From: Engraulis encrasicolus
Lineage: Eukaryota > Chordata > Actinopteri > Clupeiformes > Engraulidae
Length of the DNA: 64,000 nucleotides
Direction of reading: 5' to 3'
NCBI RefSeq assembly: GCF_034702125.1
Contig: NC_085867.1
Coordinates: 42,338,483-42,402,482 of the forward strand
Under the pieces are notes generated by a model. The model saw nothing but the letters and a program-made list of their open reading frames with translations. It had not been told where the DNA came from and did no database searches. The position numbers and the translations under genes were made by a program. Positions 62,295 through 64,000 of the stretch are shown here, piece by piece. Every line of letters begins with the position of its first letter. Position 1 is the first letter of the stretch.

Positions 62295-63562
62295 GGCCCA
62301 AGCGTGTGCCTGCGACGCCTTCAACTACACAACAGAAAATAGTTATCAACACAAGTGCTCCTCTGGCCCCCGGCACCCAGCTCCTTATAAATAACACGCG
62401 CTTTGTCGTGCCCGCACAGGGTCTCGCAGCAGGCAGCCATGTTTTGCTGATTTCCAGTCCCCAGCCTCCCTCAGAGCCTCGGCCTAATGTGAATCCGACC
62501 GAAGCGCCCGGTCATGTGGTGAGGGCGCCCGGCGGCGCCCCAGTTTCTGTGCCAGCTTTGCCATTGTTCCAAGAACGCAGCAGCCGCAGGATGGCGATGC
62601 CAAGAACCGCGCCTCCCCAAAAGACTGCAGTGTGTAGCAGGCTACCTTTACCTGCACCGGCAACTGCTGTCGTCGAGACGGCCCCACCGCTGCAATCTGT
62701 GCCCGTTGTTCCTGTTTGTTCAGTGAGAGCACCTGTGCCAAGCGTTCCGTGCTCGGCACAGATTTCTCACTTATCAGGGGCCGCTATGTCAACAGGGGCG
62801 CTGAACGTGGCCAGTGAACCGAGGTCACCCTCCTCCGTGTTGACTCCCGGACAAAAAAATCCAGCCGCCACCAATACTTTACCACCAGTTCGCTTGTTTA
62901 CTGAAAGTGTAGTGCGGGTGTCCGCCGCTGCTCTCCCAAAGACGCAAGAAAGCCCTTACGCTGTGAACATCCCGACTCCTTTGCACACAGTGTCTGTGAG
63001 CAGCACGGTATCTACAACGCAGCTTGCGTCTCGGACTGTAGCCTGTGTAGCAAAAACAGTCACTGTGCCTTTAATGAACAGCTCCATGTGTCGAGTGCAG
63101 GCAGTGCCTATCGCAACAGTGCAGCCTATTGATGGCAGACATAACAACAGACCGCCGGTACCAGCCACATGCCCATCCCCATCATCAAGCAACGCGGTAA
63201 TTATGACCCCATGCCGGCCAGCGGCCAGTAGCAATACCACGCTAACAACATCTATTGGTCTGCCTGTGGTTGTGGCAGACTCGCCGCAAAACAAAGGACC
63301 TCCATTTCAGATCCCTGCTCCCTCGGGGCTAACGGGCTTGTCATTCAGCAGACTTTTGGTCAGTCCAGACGGGGCCATCTTGAGTAGTGTACGAGCGCCC
63401 CCTCTCCTCCCCACCATTCCCCTCGTCTCGTCCTCCGGAGCCAAAGGCTCCAGCCCCAGCAGCCTAATGGGCATGGAGCAGCAGACACCACAGAAGGTAG
63501 CCAACTCATTGACATTATCCCAATCCCAGCCCACCCAACCTCAAGGAGGAACCAGCAGATGA
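45502..63562 (+). CDS. brd10: Bromodomain protein, KIAA2026/BRD10 orthologue (nine exons)
   Basis: A large nuclear bromodomain protein whose human orthologue (KIAA2026/BRD10, about 2100 residues) is poorly characterised. Nine exons join in phase to about 2222 residues. Order: acidic/Ser N-terminus; bromodomain about 108-215; basic region and coiled coil (218-310); DDT-like helices (315-385, PVDTLWELPAIGHF...YELERCL); WHIM-like segments (437-500, FTKRVWLLKGLCDNV and ILGYDSCDNAYIHF); acidic and Lys-rich stretch; coiled coil (826-852, DELRELISKTEDEMDELEST); a conserved KELHITLIRLLNELSPWEPK block (861-880); and a 1270-residue Ser/Thr/Pro/Val-rich tail encoded by one exon. The start at 45502 is the first ATG after an in-frame TAG at 45469. 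Position beside uhrf2 matches human 9p24. The symbol follows current human naming. Confidence 0.9.
46173..46455. repeat. Single-arm relative of the 52841-53944 palindrome
   Basis: AAGTTGATTTATTTCCATA, ACTTTCATGGATTGTAGAT, CATTATTAGAATATTG and GTTCAATACTTGATTAGGAC occur in the same order as one arm of the large palindrome. It has diverged and lacks the second arm. Confidence 0.75.
46475..46605. repeat. Foldback of the AGAGCCTGGAG family
   Basis: CTAATAGAAGAGCCTGGAGC pairs with CTCCAGGCTCTTCTATTAG around a CTTAACTAA centre. Related to 1515-1687 and 8425-8634. Confidence 0.7.
46751..46870. mobile_element. Left end of a hAT-like element
   Basis: TAGGGGTCGACCGATGC followed by GGCCGATGCGATAGCG and CCGATACCCGAT subterminal repeats. 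The right end is not clearly found; GATATATATATATCGGCC near 49160-49180 may belong to it. Confidence 0.45.
47179..47865. repeat. 135-bp tandem array, five units
   Basis: Units begin with ACTAAATGACATACATGG at 47179, 47314, 47449, 47584 and 47724: period 135, with one 5-bp insertion giving 140. Each unit carries GAGTGGGATTCGAACTC, the inverse of a tRNA B box. The array explains open frames on both strands. Confidence 0.93.
48629..49001. mobile_element. Inverted-repeat element (CCAGACCAAGAGCGAAC ends)
   Basis: TGCCGTGTCCAGACCAAGAG mirrors CTCTTGGTCTGTACACGGCA. It holds several TTCGCTC/GCGAATTCGC blocks. No ORF and no clear superfamily. Confidence 0.75.
49902..50521. mobile_element. Probable non-autonomous element with AGGGGTAGGGG-rich ends
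   Basis: Left ACTGAATCCAATTTCACTCC and right GAAATGGTATTGGGTCT are loose inverse matches. TACCCCTT/AAGGGGAAGG purine-pyrimidine blocks lie inside each end. Confidence 0.5.
50690..51004. mobile_element. hAT MITE (CAGTGGTTCTCAACTGG family), copy 2
   Basis: Ends CAGTGTTTCTCAACTGG and CCAGTTGAGAACCACTG; perfect 8-bp duplication CACTAGAG (50682-50689, 51005-51012). Confidence 0.93.
51185..51345 (+). mobile_element. tRNA-derived SINE
   Basis: CCCGGGTTCGATTCCGGCTC B-box region, then CATCTCTCTTTCTCCACTCG and TTTCCTGTCC tail as in 19235-19390; A-rich end. Confidence 0.75.
51677..51880 (+). CDS. brd10: brd10 exon 2
   Basis: (R)VLREKTRLSVTSKGRFG... basic SSRRRSVPRN, MVQALRLEEQQRAKEE. Phase 2 in and out; donor GTAAGG. 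Confidence 0.9.
52291..52599 (+). CDS. brd10: brd10 exon 3 (DDT-like)
   Basis: A coiled-coil start (QREQEKKEAEEASVKEVAEW) leads into PVDTLWELPAIGHFLCLAQA and PEIVFYELERCLLMP, which resembles DDT-domain helices. GC-rich relative to the neighbouring introns. Confidence 0.9.
52841..53944. mobile_element. Near-perfect 1.1 kb palindrome with TA flanks
   Basis: CAGCTCCAGGCCACTTTATT at the left is mirrored by AATAAAGTGGCCTGGAGCTG at the right, between TA dinucleotides (52839-52840, 53945-53946). The arms of about 545 bp match almost base for base to a centre near 53392 (CCATTCATTTTCAATGG). No ORF. TA flanks suggest Tc1/mariner-type insertion. Confidence 0.93.
54525..54930 (+). pseudogene. LINE 3'-end remnant
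   Basis: Plus strand FNLIQNAAARLLVRAKR matches the conserved C-terminal block of L2/Rex-type ORF2. It is followed by the typical 3' tail AAAGCACATTGAACTGC, GTATGAAATGCACTATA. The internal part is deleted. Confidence 0.75.
55176..56395 (+). CDS. brd10: brd10 exon 4 (WHIM-like and acidic/basic region)
   Basis: (R)WEAELRQRVLGWYQAVGE, CDQFFQTLGD, FTKRVWLLKGLCDNVYETQT, ILGYDSCDNAYIHFPHFCGA, then a divergent region with EEEEEE, Ser and Pro runs, HKRRKSNQK-type basic clusters and a Thr run. Donor GTACCG at 56396 (phase 1). Reverse-strand frames over it are shadows. Confidence 0.9.
56606..56635. repeat. (GT)n microsatellite
   Basis: Thirty bases of GT, 58 bp before brd10 exon 5. Confidence 0.93.
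56694..56773 (+). CDS. brd10: brd10 exon 5
   Basis: (G)KKSESRNSAAVMKEDET... PTFK, 80 bp. Acceptor CTCACAG, donor GTATTG, ending in phase 0. Confidence 0.85.
57070..57300 (-). mobile_element. Dispersed SINE-like repeat, copy 2
   Basis: Near-copy of 27140-27362 with the same TTACATTACATT start and GGATTCGAACCTGCAACCC end region. Confidence 0.78.
57542..57941. mobile_element. hAT MITE (TAGGGATGCACCGATACC ends)
   Basis: Ends TAGGGATGCACCGATACCG and GGTATCGGTGCATCCCTA, multiple CGATAC/GTATCG subterminal repeats. Flanks GTAATGAC and ATAATGAC (8 bp, one mismatch). Confidence 0.9.
58095..58184 (+). CDS. brd10: brd10 exon 6 (coiled coil)
   Basis: LVCSSLDELRELISKTEDEM DELESTKKKS. Acceptor TTGCAG, donor GTTAGT, phase 0 both sides. 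Confidence 0.88.
58380..58545 (+). mobile_element. tRNA-derived SINE, degenerate
   Basis: GGGACATTTCCCATCCC, CTCTATTTCTCTCTCC and AAAAACCCC tail blocks follow the SINE pattern; the head is decayed. Confidence 0.55.
58856..58971 (+). CDS. brd10: brd10 exon 7
   Basis: GTLQFRREAVKELHITLIRL LNELSPWEPKLVRAFQKN plus AG. The most KIAA2026-like conserved block outside the bromodomain. Confidence 0.92.
59304..59488 (+). CDS. brd10: brd10 exon 8
   Basis: (R)ARLKKDYDDFKKHPDYDTFI REE... AEKAF plus one base; acidic, donor GTAATT. Confidence 0.9.
59500..59695 (+). mobile_element. tRNA-derived SINE
   Basis: GGGATGCTGTGGTGCACTGC head, GGTTCAAATCC B box, CATCTCTCTGCCAGCCC and an A-rich end. It lies 55 bp before the last brd10 exon. 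Confidence 0.72.
59751..63562 (+). CDS. brd10: brd10 exon 9 (3.8 kb last coding exon)
   Basis: (D)NAQLSDAGEVVGGMYAV... to PQGGTSR-stop. 1270 residues of low-complexity Ser/Thr/Pro/Val with many short basic-hydrophobic blocks, a Thr run (61529-61570), an Ala8 run from GCA repeats (62269-62294), and a two-copy tandem repeat at 60602-60819. The conserved motif APGTQLLINNTRFVVPAQGL suggests a folded or binding segment in an otherwise disordered tail. Confidence 0.92.
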
Positions 63563-64000
63563 AAAGTATAACTTTGTGGACAACAGTGGATCTTACTTTA
63601 ATGAAGTAGTAAAAAAAAACAATTACATGGGGGGGGGGAACGACAATAACCCTCTATTTACCAACTCTGGGGTGCATTTCTAGAGGCCATAGTTGCTAAC
63701 CTCGTTTTTAATGTAATTTCCCATTGGAAACTACCCAAGTTGCTACCAGGCTAACAACTACGCTTTCGAGAAATGCACCCCTGACTTGAAGCAAAAAACA
63801 AAAAAAAATCACCTCAAATCAAGTGCCTACTGACACGTTTGGAAAAGCTGGTTTTAAGAGTTCTGTATTTCATAAATCAAATGTTAACTCTGATTATTTC
63901 AAATTAGTCCAAGTTTTTTGTTTTGTTTATGCCAAGTATGTGTAACAATATGTTAGTGTACTTGGAGCGCTACTTCAATGTAATGATGAAAATAATTAAC
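63563..64000 (+). other. brd10 3' untranslated region, continues beyond the window
   Basis: A A9 run and a G9 run near 63610-63640. No AATAAA before the window end, so the transcript end is outside. Confidence 0.6.
63669..63781. mobile_element. Short MITE in the brd10 3' UTR
   Basis: GGGGTGCATTTCTAGAGGCC mirrors GCTTTCGAGAAATGCACCCC. The inner GTTGCTA/TAGTTG blocks are partly paired; 113 bp. Confidence 0.75.

Overview
This 64 kb window is nuclear DNA from a ray-finned (teleost) fish. The evidence is compact three-gene synteny, GT-AG introns, long CA/GT and CT microsatellites, tRNA-headed SINEs, Tc1-like transposons and many short hAT-like elements with 8-bp target duplications. All three protein genes lie on the + strand and could be followed exon by exon with consistent reading phase: an ornithine decarboxylase antizyme (oaz1 type, 5 exons, 2824-7565), uhrf2 (16 exons, 15198-41712, 909 codons plus stop by my exon chain) and a bromodomain protein orthologous to human KIAA2026/BRD10 (9 exons, 45502-63562, about 2222 residues). 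UHRF2 and KIAA2026 are also near neighbours on human chromosome 9p24, which supports both calls.

Region by region: 1-2600 is upstream intergenic sequence with foldback repeats and a CA microsatellite. 2824-7565 is the antizyme gene, with its polyamine-sensing +1 frameshift site (TCC TGA at 5491-5496) and a downstream pseudoknot readable by eye. 7566-15000 is its 3' region and an intergenic interval packed with short DNA transposons, including a palindromic Tc1 remnant. 15198-41712 is uhrf2 (UBL, tandem Tudor, PHD, SRA, RING); its 10.3 kb third intron carries most of the mobile elements (a 1.5 kb non-autonomous hAT, a foldback Tc1, a LINE reverse-transcriptase remnant, SINEs). 41713-45500 is the uhrf2 3' region and the gap to BRD10. 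45502-63562 is BRD10: bromodomain exon, a DDT/WHIM-like region, coiled-coil exons and a 3.8 kb Ser/Thr/Pro-rich last exon. Its introns hold a 135-bp tandem array and a nearly perfect 1.1 kb palindrome.

Functionally the window combines a translational regulator of polyamine levels with two chromatin proteins: a hemimethylated/hydroxymethylated-DNA and H3K9me reader with E3 ligase activity, and a bromodomain factor. They are neighbours by descent; nothing in the sequence shows co-regulation. Most other open frames are shadows of repeats or of these exons. The most notable non-genic signals are three large palindromes (two Tc1-derived, one with TA flanks), a set of small foldbacks whose arms differ but share a CGCAC block, and three splice acceptors fused to long CT arrays.
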